DNA of 64,000 nucleotides from Ziziphus jujuba. Its lineage: Eukaryota > Streptophyta > Magnoliopsida > Rosales > Rhamnaceae. The stretch spans positions 8,989,001 through 9,053,000 of the forward strand of contig NC_083388.1 of assembly GCF_031755915.1 (NCBI RefSeq), given 5' to 3'. Of the stretch, positions 32,523 through 44,443 are shown one piece after another (position 1 is the stretch's first letter; every line of letters begins with the position of its first letter). The translations under genes were made by a program, and so were the position numbers. A model generated the notes under the pieces. It was not told the DNA's origin, made no database searches, and worked only from the letters and a program-made list of their open reading frames with translations.

Positions 32523-35500
32523 TGTAACATCCCGTCCCAAAGTACAACGGAAATTTTCCAACTTTGACCGTTGACAGTTGACCGTTGACCGAAGGGGTCA
32601 AAAGTTGATATTTTCTTCCGGTTGGAATTCTAGGTTGACGAAGGTACCGTTACGAAGTACACGTTGGCACGAGTTCGTAGACTAGTAGCACGTTGAAAAC
32701 GGAGCTACGGTTTGAAAGTTATGGGCAAAACAAGTCGAGATTCAAACTGTCCAAAAGGTGCTGGGAGTTGACTTTTTATGGTTGTAGAATTTTGCTTTGA
32801 CTTTGGTATGATTGTAAAGTGCTCGTCGATACGAGTTCACAGACTAGCGGCACGCCTAATTTGGACGTACGGTTAAAAAGTTATGGACACGTGAAGTTTG
32901 CCGGATACCGTAATATTTTAATATTTTTGAATCGATGAACAATGAAATGCCATGTGTCATCACCTGATTGGTCCACGTGGATGAACAGTGTCATCCACGG
33001 TGGCTTTTATTTGGCAAAAACGACAGGGAGGAGAGAGAAAGAGAGAGAGAGGAGAGAGAGAAACGACCGGCCACCACCGGTTGGCCACCGTCCGGTCACC
33101 GGAGGGCTACACACACCGGCCAGACCGGAGCGCCTCTCCATTCTCAGCCGAACCCCGAAATTTCAGGGTCGTCCGCCGCCGGACGCGCCCAGATCGAGCC
33201 GGCGAAGCTCGGCGGCGATTCTTTCCCTCCACCGCCGGCCACCGCCGTTTGACCCATTTCCGGCCATTTTCAGGCCACTCGCGCCAGCCACCCCTCACCA
33301 CCTCCTCATTTCCGGCCAGCCCACCAAATTTCACGGCCACCGGACTTCCGACGCGCCGGGATCAGAGCGTTTTCCGGCGAGGCACCGAAAATCTTCAAAC
33401 CCCGATCTCTCCGCCGTCCGGTCTCCGTTTGCCTCACCGCCAGTCCCGTTGGAATCCTCTCCCCTCGATCTACAAAACCGCCAAAAATCTCAGCCAACGG
33501 CCACCGCACGGGCCGCCGCCGGCGACGGTTGCCGTTGATCGCGGCGGCTCGCCGGAAGTCACTGTTCCGGCGAGTACCCAGTTGCACCGCCGGTCCCCCT
33601 CCACTGATTCTGACCCCCTGAATCCAAATCCGGGGTCCTTTTCCGCCAATTCGCGACGGATTGAGAGAATCAAAGAGTTGAATCTCGAAAGCTTTCTGGC
33701 GATATTCCGGCCACCACCGGTCCGATCTCTGGGAAGTAAGACCGGATTTGTAATCCTCGTCGCTCAAGCTTCGATTCGGTATATTACTTGTCAACTTTGG
33801 TTAACGTTTGTGTTTAACCCCCCGGGTACCGGGTATTATTTATCTGAATAAAATATTAATTTATTTGACTGTGTACTGTTGTGTTCTAGGAGCACCAGTG
33901 AGTCGCGGAATTGATCCCATGGTGGATCATGGTTTAATTGCATGCTCTAGGTGAGTGACCCACCTTGAAAACTATTTTGGGCAATTAATTATATTTATGT
34001 GGTGTTAAATTGATATCTATAATTTATGCTCATGTGGTGGAATTTAAATATAATCGAGAAAAAAATAATATTTTATATATATATTTACCCATTAATGCTA
34101 AACGAAATTTTGGGTTGTTAAGAAATTCCCGATTATTATTTTATTGTGATTTAATTGTATTTATTACACATGGGCAAGTATTTTCAGTAATTAATTGTGT
34201 CTGGATTTTATATTATTTTTGGGCATAATTGGTTTGAATATTTTAAGAAAATTATTTGTTTAAATTGGTGGTTTCGAATTTTATAATTATGCCCGTGGTA
34301 TATTATTTTTTAAACCTCGTGTTACGAGAAAAATTATTGTTTTACTGTTATCGATGTTTTCGTACCGGGTTTGTTAAAGGAAAATATGTGGGATGGTAAA
34401 TGTGAAAATTGGTATATTTTCCACAGTGATTTTGAAAAAAACGGTACGGTAATAAGAAATTTAATAATTATTTTAGACGCACTCATACAGTATTGGTGTT
34501 CTGGTATATATATGGTTTAGCGCGCAAGTATTATGTCTCTCGTGAGTTGCCATTGGACCAAGGGCAGGCAAGTCTTATATATTGCGCATCAGCCACCCCC
34601 CTCCTTGGCCGGGATGACGGTTTCAGCAGCGGTACTAACGGGACGCCGAAGTGCCGTTTGCAAGTTTCTCTCTTTAATCTCCTCTCCAATCGGTGCTCGG
34701 GATGCTGGATATCGGAGGGCATCACTGGTATATGGTATGGTGCGTCAAGTAAAAGTTTTTCGGATAGAAATTTCAAACCCCAAAGTGTTCAAAAATTATT
34801 TATTATAATTTATTACATTTTATTTATATTTGGGGTATTTATTTATTGTTTATTAAATCAATTGATCCCTTGGTTTTCGGGAGGTACGAATATCGGATTT
34901 TGTGAAAATATTTTAAAAGGGGAACATTTCCAACGGAGTAAATAGTGAGGGTTTTGAGAGAAAGTATTACTTCAATTGTTTATTATTATTTATTTATTTA
35001 ATTGTTGGTATTAATTAAATTTCTTTATTTGTTATATTAATAATATTAAAAGTGTTCAGTAGATAGGGTCACTCACTGAGATGATTAGCATCTCACGTTT
35101 TTAAATTCTGTTCCCCTAGGTCTAGGTTGGGAGACGTTGATTGTTCGGGGCGAGCCCAACGTCTCAGTTCGTTGCCGAAAGCCCAAGAAGTATTTCTTCC
35201 CTCTTTCCTCTCCATCTTGTATTACTTCTTTATCTGTCATCATATAAATTCCACATTCATTTGTATAATGCTCTGTATACTGTATTGAACATGTAGTTAT
35301 TATTTATGCACTGGATTACTGTTATTTATTTTGAAGTGCTGAAATTTGTGGAATCAATCTGTAGTATTGTGGGAGGAATAAGGGGATGAATATAGAAGTG
35401 TGTTTTCAGTGCAGGAAATTTGTGGTAAGTCCTACCCTTAGGGGAGGTGCTGTCGGATTTTCCGTTGGAAAGTTCAGTGGTATTTCCCTGGGATCAGGGC

Positions 35501-35542
35501 TTGTCTAGGGTTCCGAGGAGGAATTCTGGACGGGTCCTGACA
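32523..35542. mobile_element. 3,020-bp solo LTR inserted in the LINE
   Basis: The segment starts TGTAACATCCCGTCC and ends GGGTCCTGACA (TG...CA ends). It is flanked by the perfect 5-bp duplication TAAGA (32518-32522 and 35543-35547). No gag, pol, primer-binding site or polypurine tract lies inside, so it is best read as a solo LTR left by unequal recombination. The LINE frame continues in phase across the site once it is removed. Base composition is uneven: about 33030-33720 is strikingly GC- and CpG-rich inside AT-rich surroundings. Transcription orientation is not established. The long LTR suggests a Ty3/gypsy family, but the lineage is unproven. Confidence 0.88.
32988..33851 (+). other. GC-rich open frame inside the solo LTR (not recognised)
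   Basis: The frame begins in DNA rich in GAGA repeats and encodes a 287-residue Pro/Arg/Ser-rich sequence with no domain I recognise. Overlapping long frames exist in the other + frame (32942-33538) and on the - strand (33306-33794). All arise from the same CpG-rich block with few stop codons. It is more likely an LTR leader region with accidental coding capacity than a gene. Confidence 0.35.
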
Positions 35543-35868
35543 TAAGAGCCAAAAGAAGAATAAAGCTCGCAAAAATAGTCTATGAAAACCAAAAAGATAG
35601 CAGCTTGATTATCAATCCAATGTCCAGAAGAGTCAGATATCCCATCGATGAAATTACGTTGTCTTCGAGTGGTTACACGATTATGGAAATAACTTGTATT
35701 TCTATCCCCTTCACGCAGCCAAGAGATTCGTGAATGTTGCTTCCACTTAACTTCTTCTTTCTCTAATAAGAAATTGATTTTATGTTCAACTTCATGAAGC
35801 TCCTTAATATTATCATCTATAAGTGGTCGAGAGTGAAGCTCAAGTAAGCGTTTTGTACATTCCTCCAA
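35543..35868 (-). pseudogene. LINE ORF2: segment between endonuclease and RT
   Basis: The frame reads through INFLLEKEEVKWKQHSRISW and LREGDRNTSYFHNR, the well-known linker of plant L1 ORF2 ahead of RT. It runs directly into the solo LTR boundary. Continuation is found at 32522 after one TAAGA copy is discounted. Confidence 0.9.
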
Positions 35869-36066
35869 TGTTGTCGTAATATACTTGAAAGAATATTTAT
35901 TCTAAATGCGCAACTTGCTTGCACACTCATCAAAAGTTGACTTCAGGCATGACATATCCTTATTCCCTTGTCAGCCAGAGTTCCAAACACTTTCAACTAT
36001 TTGATGACATTCAACATCATCAATCCAAACTGCTTCAAAATGGAATCTACAACCAAATCTAGGTTT

Positions 36067-36720
36067 TTACATCGTTAAGGCATCCAAATCCACTAAAATA
36101 GCAAAGTGATCAAAAACAGAGTTTGGTAAGTGTCGAACTATAGAGAGAAGGAATAAACAAAAAACCTCATTTGTAACAAAACAATGATCCAACACTTCCT
36201 TGACATTATCCTCGCCCACTTTACCATTATGCCATGTATATTTATAACCAGAGAAAGAGACCCGCCGTAATTGACATGTATCAATTGCTTGATGAAAGTT
36301 GTCCATCAAGGTAGGCAAACATGGAATAGCACCCAACTTATCAGAAGGTAACGAAATTTCATTAAAATCCCCAATAACAACCCATGCCAGATCAGAGAGC
36401 GTACATAGACGGCACAGCAATTACTCAGAGAAACAACGTTGACTTACGTCTGGGTTTCCATAAAAACCTATAAGGCAAAATTTTCCCTTAGTTGGATGAG
36501 TAATCACCGAATCAATATGCCCAATCGAATGTGATTGAACCTGGACTGTAACCAAAGAATTCCAAAGAAAAGCTAAGCCACCACCAAATCCAACTCGATC
36601 AACCTCAAAACAACCTCCCATATTCACTTTCACACGTAACCGCTCCAACTGGTTACTCAACAACCTAGTTTCCATGAGAAAAACAACATCGGGAGTCTCA
36701 TCTTTGAGCATTTTAACAAA
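36067..36720 (-). pseudogene. LINE ORF2: endonuclease domain
   Basis: Two adjacent frames (36711-36421, 36420-36067) give the exonuclease-endonuclease-phosphatase fold motifs: PDVVFLMETRL, GGGLAFLWN, then VVIGDFNEIS, YTWHNG and FDHFAILV. A stop separates the two frames. In plant L1 elements this domain nicks the target DNA to prime reverse transcription. Confidence 0.88.
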
Positions 36721-37216
36721 TGCTCTGAATGTTTGGGGTTTAGAGTGAGGATTCCTAATTTCCCGGACATTCCAACTTAATATTTTCGTGACTCGTGGTG
36801 GGGCTGTTGCGCCTGCCCTACCATGGGTAAGATAGCATTATCTTTGTTGGATTTTTTTGAGTATCTGAACTTCTTGTGAACAATGGAAGAACTTTTCTTA
36901 GAGACACGAGGAAGATTACGACCATAAAGTTTTGTAAAGGTGGAAGTTTCTCCAGTTGGCTTCGGATCACTAGTACATGTTGACTTTGTAATCGCACCAA
37001 CTGCACCAGATGTGGAAAACTACTCAGCTGAATTAATTGGTCATCGGGAGTTCTAACCGTTTCTGTAGCCATTTGGTAACCAACTTCTGGATTGGCAATC
37101 TCAGCCGTCGAGAGTAGAGCCAGCCGCTCACTAGAAGTTAAGGTAGATCGCATAGGTGACGACAGAACCATGCGGTGTGAATTTTCCTCATTGTTAAGAC
37201 CACCACCACCAACCGC

Positions 37217-38070
37217 TCAGGAAAGATTCCGCTTGTTCAACATTGAAGTATTTTGAGGAATAGGCGCTCTTAACCAAGCCTCATATTGATTAGCAGGGCC
37301 GGCCACAAAAGACTCACAATCCTTCTGTAAATGTCCAAGCATACCACATTTGAAACAGAATTTAAGAAGTCGTTCATATTGAAACTCAACCCAAAAACTC
37401 TCAGAGCCATCCAATCGAATTAACATTCCCCTTGGTAAAGGCTTGGTAATGTTAATATTAACCCGGACTTGCATATATTTACCCCAACAATGGCCTTCCT
37501 TGGCAAAATCAATAGAAAGTAGATCCCCTAATTGAGCACTAATAGCCATACCAACTAATTTTGTCATGCAGTGTAATGGAATGTTATGCAATTGAATCCA
37601 GAAAACAGCATGGTGAAGAACAATGTTTCGGGGTGGAACAGACCTCTAAATTTCTTCTAGTAAAATCAAATATCTATCAAAATGCCAAGGAGCACCATTC
37701 AGAACCCGTTGTTTCTCACTAACCGAAGAGAAACGACAAAGAAAAGTATTATCACTTAACTCACGAAAAGAATAGGCCACGAATTGCCCCATAAAGTCTG
37801 CATCATCTCCAAAAAAGCCCACTTATTATAGTGAGACTTTGTATATACTTGTACCAAAAGACAAAGAGGCAGAATATCAGTCCCTGCTGCTCTATCAGTT
37901 CGATGAATAACTAAAGCATCCTTTTCCTCCTTCGTCAATTTTAAATGATGATGAAACATGTTAGTAACCTTCTCCATTATAAGAATTAATACGCAAACAA
38001 ACCTTCTATGGAAAACCAAGAAGACGAAAATCTCATGCAGAGAGCATGAGAAGAAAACCTCTCCAAACAA
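37217..38070 (-). pseudogene. LINE ORF1: nucleic-acid-binding protein with CCHC knuckle
   Basis: 38070-37756 contains a start-like region with KLTKEEKDALVI and LLVQVYTKSHYNKWAFLEMM. 37591-37217 has the DUF4283-type end, the phrase RLDGSESFWVEFQYERLL, and CFKCGMLGHLQKDC (C-x2-C-x4-H-x4-C). They are in different frames, with a stop near 37650. Plant L1 ORF1 proteins bind the element RNA. Confidence 0.85.
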
Positions 38071-38103
38071 AGAGAGACAACTTCAGTACATACAAATATA
38101 ATA

Positions 38104-38503
38104 AATTTAACTTTTTTTTAACAAACAGCTATCTATATTTATAATTTTTTAGTACATTATAATTAAAACAACAGGATATTTACTTTTTTTAATTTATAAT
38201 TTATAATTTATTTTAGTTGACTAATTCCTAACAAAACCAATATATATATATATATATATATATATTTTAGTTTGCATCAAAGTGTTTTTCTTTTTTCTTT
38301 TTTTTTTTCAAATAATTTGTATTGTGAATATAATAAAATTATATTTGCGAAGGTATTGAAATCATATTTTCACTTTTGTTATAAAAATAAAAAGTATCTT
38401 CACCCTATTTGCTTAGTTTTGTGACTACTCAAAATTTTTTTTTTTTGAAACATCTTGGTGCCTACTCTAATTAGCTCTATTATAATAAATGTCACATTAT
38501 GGA

Positions 38504-38544
<41 letters not shown>

Positions 38545-40900
38545 ATCTCTAGCATTATGTAGTGGTAACCCCTTCAACATTTCTTCTGGATCTGCCACTG
38601 GCTGAGTTGTGGCAAAGTGTTGGGGTTAAGCTTCAAGTCTTACAAGCCTGATTTAGGTATCATAACATTTTTCTATATATTTTATTATTATTTTAATTAT
38701 TTTAAATGTAATTAGAATGGGCCTTCATAATTATAATTAAAACAAATATATTACCCAAACATAAATAGGAAAAAAAAATATTAAGTGAAAATATAATTTT
38801 GGTGTTTAGTAATTTATTATCACTTATGATTAAAGGCAATTTGTTGATGTTTGCGAAATATTTCATGCATCTAAAAAAAAATAATTGGTAGATAAATAAA
38901 TCAGAATTATAAACATAATATACTTTCAATTGATTATCAACAAATAAAGAGTGTGAGAATCAAAGTTAGAGACAACCAAATGAATAAATATTGATAAAAC
39001 AAATTTAGAATTGTATTAAAAATAAATTACTTAAAATAAAATTAAATAGTCTATTGTAAAAAAATCAAAATCTAAAATAAATACTGAAGTTAACTTTTAA
39101 GGTAACATAACCAAAGAGAAGGATGATTTCCAAAATAAATAAATAAATAAAGAGGATAAAGGCATGTTTGTAGAATGACTATTTATATTAATATGAGGAT
39201 AACTATTTATGCGAATGATAAAAAATAAAAATAAAATGAAATAATGATTTCTAGTTATATGTTTAGTAATAATAAAGGATTAAATTCAAACTTTAGCCTT
39301 AAAGATAAAGTTTGGTAAAAATTAATTAAAAAAAATCAATTTATTTATTTATATATTTTTAGAATGAGATAAATATATAAATTTAAATTTAATATAAATA
39401 TAGTAAGCAAATATTGAAAGCTTACGTAGATTAAAATACAAGAATAATAATTATAAAATTTTAAAAAGGAATCGCTATCTTTTCAAATATAGAATTATTT
39501 AGTTTTTAGAATAACTATTTCCTTATACGAAAATTTATATAACATAATAAAAAACTAATATTGTAAAATAGTTATTCTATTCCTTATATTATTTTGCATA
39601 TCAAACACGTTTTTTGGGAAAACAAACAACTTTTTTTTTTTTTTTTGGGAGAAAACGTCAAGCAATTAAATATTTTTGTTATTTTGTTCTTTATTTAATA
39701 AAATAAATAGTTATCTTATTTAGTGTCTTTTATCATTGATTTCTTGAATTCTATTATTATATGGTATTACACCCTTTTTTTTTTATGGATATGACATAAA
39801 GTTTCAATTTTTTTTTTCTATCTTTAACAAAAAAATTCCATGATTCCTTTTTTTTTTTTTTTTTTGTTATGGATATGAAATAAAGTTTCAATTTTTTCTA
39901 TTTTAAAGAGTATGTAATTACTTTTTAGCCCTAAATCAATTAAAGTTAACGGAAAGCGAATAACCAAAGACAATGCTTTTAATTTGTTTGAAAACAAAAT
40001 GGGAATATTATTAGTAATAGTTATTGCTGGGTTGTCTCAAAAGAAAATAAAAAAACCTAGAATTGATATACATCCCAAGGGATGGAGCAAACAAAAGAAA
40101 CTCATTTTGCAGGTAAAGAATTATGGGTTTGGAATGGTAACAAACCCATATATGGTTTATGATACAACTCCATACCATCAACAACTCCATATAAGAAGGG
40201 GCTAACTAAATATACTAATCCAAGTAGATTAATTTTGAACGATGAATCCCAGAAGGAGGATGTCAATTTTTTTTTTTTTTTCATCCAAAAGAAAGTACAA
40301 TTGATATTAACCAACACCAAGATTAAAAATTTGGACCATGTTGTATAGGTGGGTTTATTGCTTAAGAAAATTGGACGGATAAAATGGATAATTTCAATAA
40401 TAAAATATTTTTATTTGTGTTTATAAAAATATAAATTTGAATCACGGAAAGAAAATTTTAAATAGTTATAAATTAAATAGATTATTAAAAAAATAAATAA
40501 ATAAAGGGGTTGGACGTGGCTAACCGCATGCATGTATGGTTGGTGGAGGTTATATGTCCCACCGACCATGGACGCCCACACTGGATCGAATCAGAAAAGT
40601 GAAACAAAAAACAATTAAAAATAGTAAGGAAGTTACTCCAGGAACCGACACATTTCCCATGAATGGCCATTTTCGCTGGGGACCGGCTGTAATACAACGC
40701 GGCGTGATGTTCACGTGAAAAAAGAACGTGTCCAAATAGCAAAGGGCCACGTAAGAAGGATTCAAAATGATGTATATGTGGGTCCACATTTGAGTCCGGA
40801 AGATATTGAATCCAAGGAAGGAGGGGGGGCGGCGAATGGTTGTTTATGTGCATGGATGAATGATAGAGTGCGGTTTTCAGTGTGTCTCATAACCCGCTTC
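38104..40900. other. AT-rich intergenic region
   Basis: No gene supported. It has (AT)n tracts at 38241-38265 and 38507-38541, a hAT-end-like CTGGATCTGCCACTG at 38586-38600, and a tandem pair around 39775-39900 sharing ATGGATATGA(C/A)ATAAAGTTTC. The frame at 39984-40205 resembles nothing I know. From about 40500 the DNA becomes less AT-rich and probably belongs to the promoter of the downstream HAD gene. Confidence 0.6.
38507..38541. repeat. (TA)n microsatellite
   Basis: About 35 bp of uninterrupted TA repeat. Confidence 0.95.
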
Positions 40901-41012
40901 GACTGCCTTTGTCTCGCTTTTATATTTTAACGACGCCATTGCGCTTTAAAGTCTGCCATTTTTTGGGATCTGGGTATCTCTCATTTTCCCTGCATTTTCT
41001 CTGCTCATGATG

Positions 41013-41045
<33 letters not shown>

Positions 41046-41715
41046 TTTTTGGTTCCTAATGTTTGCTTCACTGTTCACAGTTTTTTTTTTTTTTTTTTTT
41101 TGGGTTTTCTGACCGTATATATATATTTTGTTTATTTTGTTGCCGCCTTGATTTTCTTTTTGGGTTTTTGGATGCACTTCGTGTTCTTATTATTGGGATT
41201 TTTTTTTCCCCCACTTCAAATGTGAAGCTCTAAGTTTTGTGTTTGTCGATTATCCTTAAACTTCCTCTGCTTCTGGTTGTTGCATTTGGAATTTTCGGAG
41301 CATATTTTGTTTTTGGGTATTGAAGTTTTGTGCTTTTCTTTTTCATTTTTTCCCTGAAATTTGTACTTTAGAGTTGAAAGGTCTTTTGTCAAGTTTGGAC
41401 TTTTTGTTCTTATGTCTTATTGTTAAATCTCTCATTCGTTCATATCCAATTTCAGATTTTTGAGTTTTCGCTTCCTCATTTTTGTCTTTTTGTTCCTATC
41501 AGTTGCCCATTTCATTGTTGCATTCTCAATCTTTGTCTCTATCCCCTTTTACAGAAATCAGTCACTCATTTTTGTCAACATTTTTATTTGCATATTAATA
41601 ATTTTGTACCTGACCTGTTCTTGGACACGATTTCTGGTTGTATTTGCTAAATGTTTAATGGGACTTTTCCAATTTTTCTCTTTTGTAGTTTAGAATTTGA
41701 AGACTTTTAACCAAG
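40901..41715 (+). promoter_or_regulatory. Core promoter and long leader of HAD gene copy 2
   Basis: A TATA-like TTTTATATTTTAA sits at about 40917-40929. The following ~750 bp up to the ATG at 41716 is T-rich and contains an (AT)n tract and long T runs, as in a transcribed leader with an intron. A strong acceptor (pyrimidine tract then TTTTGTAG, AG at 41687-41688) lies 27 bases before the ATG. A 5'-UTR intron is therefore likely; its donor was not assigned. Confidence 0.5.
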
Positions 41716-43447
41716 ATGGAAAACAAGGACCAGCACAAGCAAACGCCAGAACCAAAATATGACTGTCTTCTCTTTGGTAAGCCTTTATGTCTCAGTTTTC
41801 TTTTATCTGAAATTTGATGGCATTATAGTGAGAGTGTAACTAATTCTCTTTTATAACCTCCAGATCTGGATGACACTCTGTATCCTTTTAGCTCTGGTCT
41901 CTCATTAGAAATCTGTAAGAATATTCAAGGTGATTCCTACTTCATATTTAGGTTTCTTATGTTTCCCCCACTGGTCATAGTCTGAATATACTTTATCTGA
42001 ATGTTTATTGTAGAATATATGCTTCAAAGGCTTGGCATGGAGAAGGATAAAGTCCCTGAACTGTGTCTCTCTTTGTACAAGGACTATGGGACCACATTAG
42101 CTGGTCTCAGGGTATGTCAAAAACTCTTGCATATAATATTACTGTCAAAATAATTTGTATGCTAGTGCAGGTTGATAAACAAATTTGTCTTCTTTTGTTT
42201 TTGTTTTTTTCCAGGCTATTGGCTATAACTTTGAGTATGACGATTTTCATAGGTAATTAGTCCTCGATCATTTTTAGTGCCTGTATTTTATGAAAAGTAC
42301 GCGTACTTAGCATCTTACGCTGTTACACACCCCTTCCTGCCTTGCAGTTTTGTTCATGGGAGATTATCCTACGATATCCTTAAGCCTGATCCTGTTTTAA
42401 GGGGTCTTTTGCTAAGCTTGCCTTTCCGAAAAGTTGTAAGTCGTCCCTTTATATTTTACATACATTCATGATATATTTTATACACAGAAGTTGCTTTTCG
42501 TACATGATTTGTTTCTTAGCAGGGTAGTTTTTTTCGAAATTATTTGTCATCAGTGATGTAATGTTTCGTTATGATTTTTTTTGTTCACTGTGTGTAGATT
42601 TTTACAAATGCGGATAAGGCTCATGCAGCTAAAGTGCTTAGCAGGCTTGGATTGGAGGACTGCTTTGAGGGAATTATATGCTTCGAGACTTTGAATCCCA
42701 CCAATAATGATATACCTGCTAATAAAGATGAAATTGAATCTGGAGGAAGACCAAGTACTACTTTAAGCGCTGGAATTCCAGATGCCAATGAAGATTTACA
42801 TCATCTTAATGCCAATCGTGTACTACCAAGAACTCCAGTTGTTTGCAAACCGTTTGAAGATGCATATGAAAAAGTGTTCAAGATAGCAAACATCAATCCT
42901 CATAAAACGGTGAGATCATTAAAATCATTTTTACCAATAATGATATCTAGCCATCAGTTTTGTGTGACAGATTATCTATCAGTTAGCTCTTGCTTTTGGC
43001 ACTTGGTTATCTAATACTCTTTAGCATGATAATGTATTTCAAGGATGATTCTGACTGATCTGCAATTTCTTCCTCTGACATACTCTCTTACCATTTTGTA
43101 CTGTCATTTTGCTGTTGTTGCTTCAGTTATTCTTTGATGATAACATCAATAATTTACGAACTGCAAAACGAAAAGGTCTCAATACGGTATTGGTAAGTTA
43201 CTAACACTTAAGTCCTGCATCGAATATTTTCCACTTCTTGTTTAGCTTCTCTAAGGATATTACTCTCAGAAATGTCATAAATGGTTTATAGGTGGGCTCC
43301 TCGAACCGAATTGCATCTGTGGATTATGCACTGGAAAGCATCCATAATATCAGGGAAGCATTACCAGAGCTATGGGAAGGCAAGGAGAAGTCTGAAAATG
43401 TCAGGTATTCAGGAGAAGTCGCAATTGAGACACCCGTACAAGCTTAG
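41716..43447 (+). CDS. HAD-superfamily hydrolase, pyrimidine 5'-nucleotidase (SSM1/SDT1)-like, copy 2
   Basis: Eight exons: 41716-41776, 41864-41929, 42014-42111, 42215-42252, 42348-42435, 42598-42909, 43127-43192, 43292-43447; 885 nt, 294 residues plus stop. Motif I is DLDDTLYPF (residues 21-29), motif II FTNADKAHA, the motif III lysine is in CKPFEDAY, and motif IV is LFFDDNINN. Exons 1-5 and 7 have exactly the same lengths as in the copy at 6798-8458; exon 6 is 48 nt longer because of an extra acidic, low-complexity loop after CFETLNPT. This loop is the main difference between the paralogues. Probable cytosolic nucleotidase or phosphatase; substrate unknown. An AATAAA signal lies downstream near 43558. 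No lesion was seen. Confidence 0.93.
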
Positions 43448-44443
43448 TATCATAATTCTAAATTTGAACAGCATATTGGGTAGCGGACTAGGCGATTGTA
43501 CCCCCTTCCTTGTCTGTGTGGTTGTATTAATAGATGGTATTCTCCTACTCTAATTATCAATAAAGAAATATACATCTTACTGCTATGTTATTTACAGAAT
43601 ATTTAAGAACTCTAGCAAAGAACCCGCCTTGACTCCTTGAATTTTCTGATTTCTCATAGATATTAATAGAATGAAAAAGGTTTCAATGTATTTTTTCAGT
43701 TTTCACACAGTATAGAAGTAGAAAATACAATGCTCATTGGTAAGAAGCAACCAAATTCTTAATGTCACTCGCATGGGATTTCTATATTGCAGCTTTTTTA
43801 CTTGAACAGAAAAGTGTAAATTAAATAGTGGAAATATCATATGCAGTTCAACCCCTGCAACTGCAAAGTTGCATGATTTGCAGTATAATAGTGTGAAACC
43901 ACATTTTCATACATAAAAATGTTATCTTTCCATTTAAAACCAGTTGGATATTTTATTGTTTCAGTGTAATAATTAAGTTATCGGAGATTGGCCATTGGAG
44001 AATTATTATCAAATTATGTGATGCGAAATACCAACTATAATCTAGTTAAAATATTAAATCTACAGCCTTGTATGGATGGTCGTACCAACTCCATGTGAAC
44101 TTGCGACTGTATCATTTATTTGGACAATTGACTTTGCTAGCACCGACTTAAGAAGCAATAAAAATGCAGAGCAGTAAAGCAGTAAGCAAGACAAGTAATA
44201 GAAATATTATAATTCTGTCACGCTTTAACTGTCATGCTGTTTTTTTATTTTTTTATTTTTTTATTTTTGTCATAACTCTCATCCTGCTTAAAACTAATAA
44301 AACTGCACAAGACATGGTCCATAGAGCATGATGTTCAACTGGCAGTTAATGGTAATTAGATAATTGAATTTAAGGACACCTTTTTCCTTTCATTTCTAGA
44401 TTAGTGACGCAATTAGTATAAAACAAAAAATTTCTTCTACGAA
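43448..44443. other. Intergenic region between convergent HAD copy 2 and the UFD1-like gene
   Basis: It holds the HAD 3'-UTR with AATAAA near 43558, then AT-rich sequence with a short TTTTTTATTTTT repeat near 44240. No gene or structured element was recognised. Confidence 0.65.

Larger units (their letters stand above)
25331..38093 (-). mobile_element. Near full-length L1-type LINE, interrupted by two later insertions
   Basis: The element reads right to left. Order: 5' leader (about 38093), ORF1 with a CCHC knuckle (about 38000-37200), endonuclease (about 36720-36060), RT (35868-35543 joined to 32522-31347), zinc-binding RT-associated domain (about 30600-30410), RNase H (about 30390-29728 joined to 25449-25360), stop at 25362-25360, and poly-A seen as T9 at 25331-25339. 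Removing the Harbinger element (25450-29727, one TAA) and the solo LTR (32523-35542, one TAAGA) leaves about 5.5 kb, the length of a plant L1. The reading frame continues across both junctions. A possible 10-bp target duplication, AAATATAATA, lies at 25298-25307 and 38094-38103; it is weak because the area is AT-rich. Stops and frameshifts, plus FVND in place of the YADD box, make it inactive. Confidence 0.92.

Noticed and set aside
32942..33851. Long Pro/Arg-rich frames in the solo LTR as a host gene
   Set aside because: They lie wholly within TG...CA LTR ends with a perfect target duplication, overlap in several frames and strands, and match no family I know.
39984..40205. 73-codon + strand frame as a small gene
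   Set aside because: No motif, no supporting splice signals and AT-rich surroundings; it cannot be told from chance.
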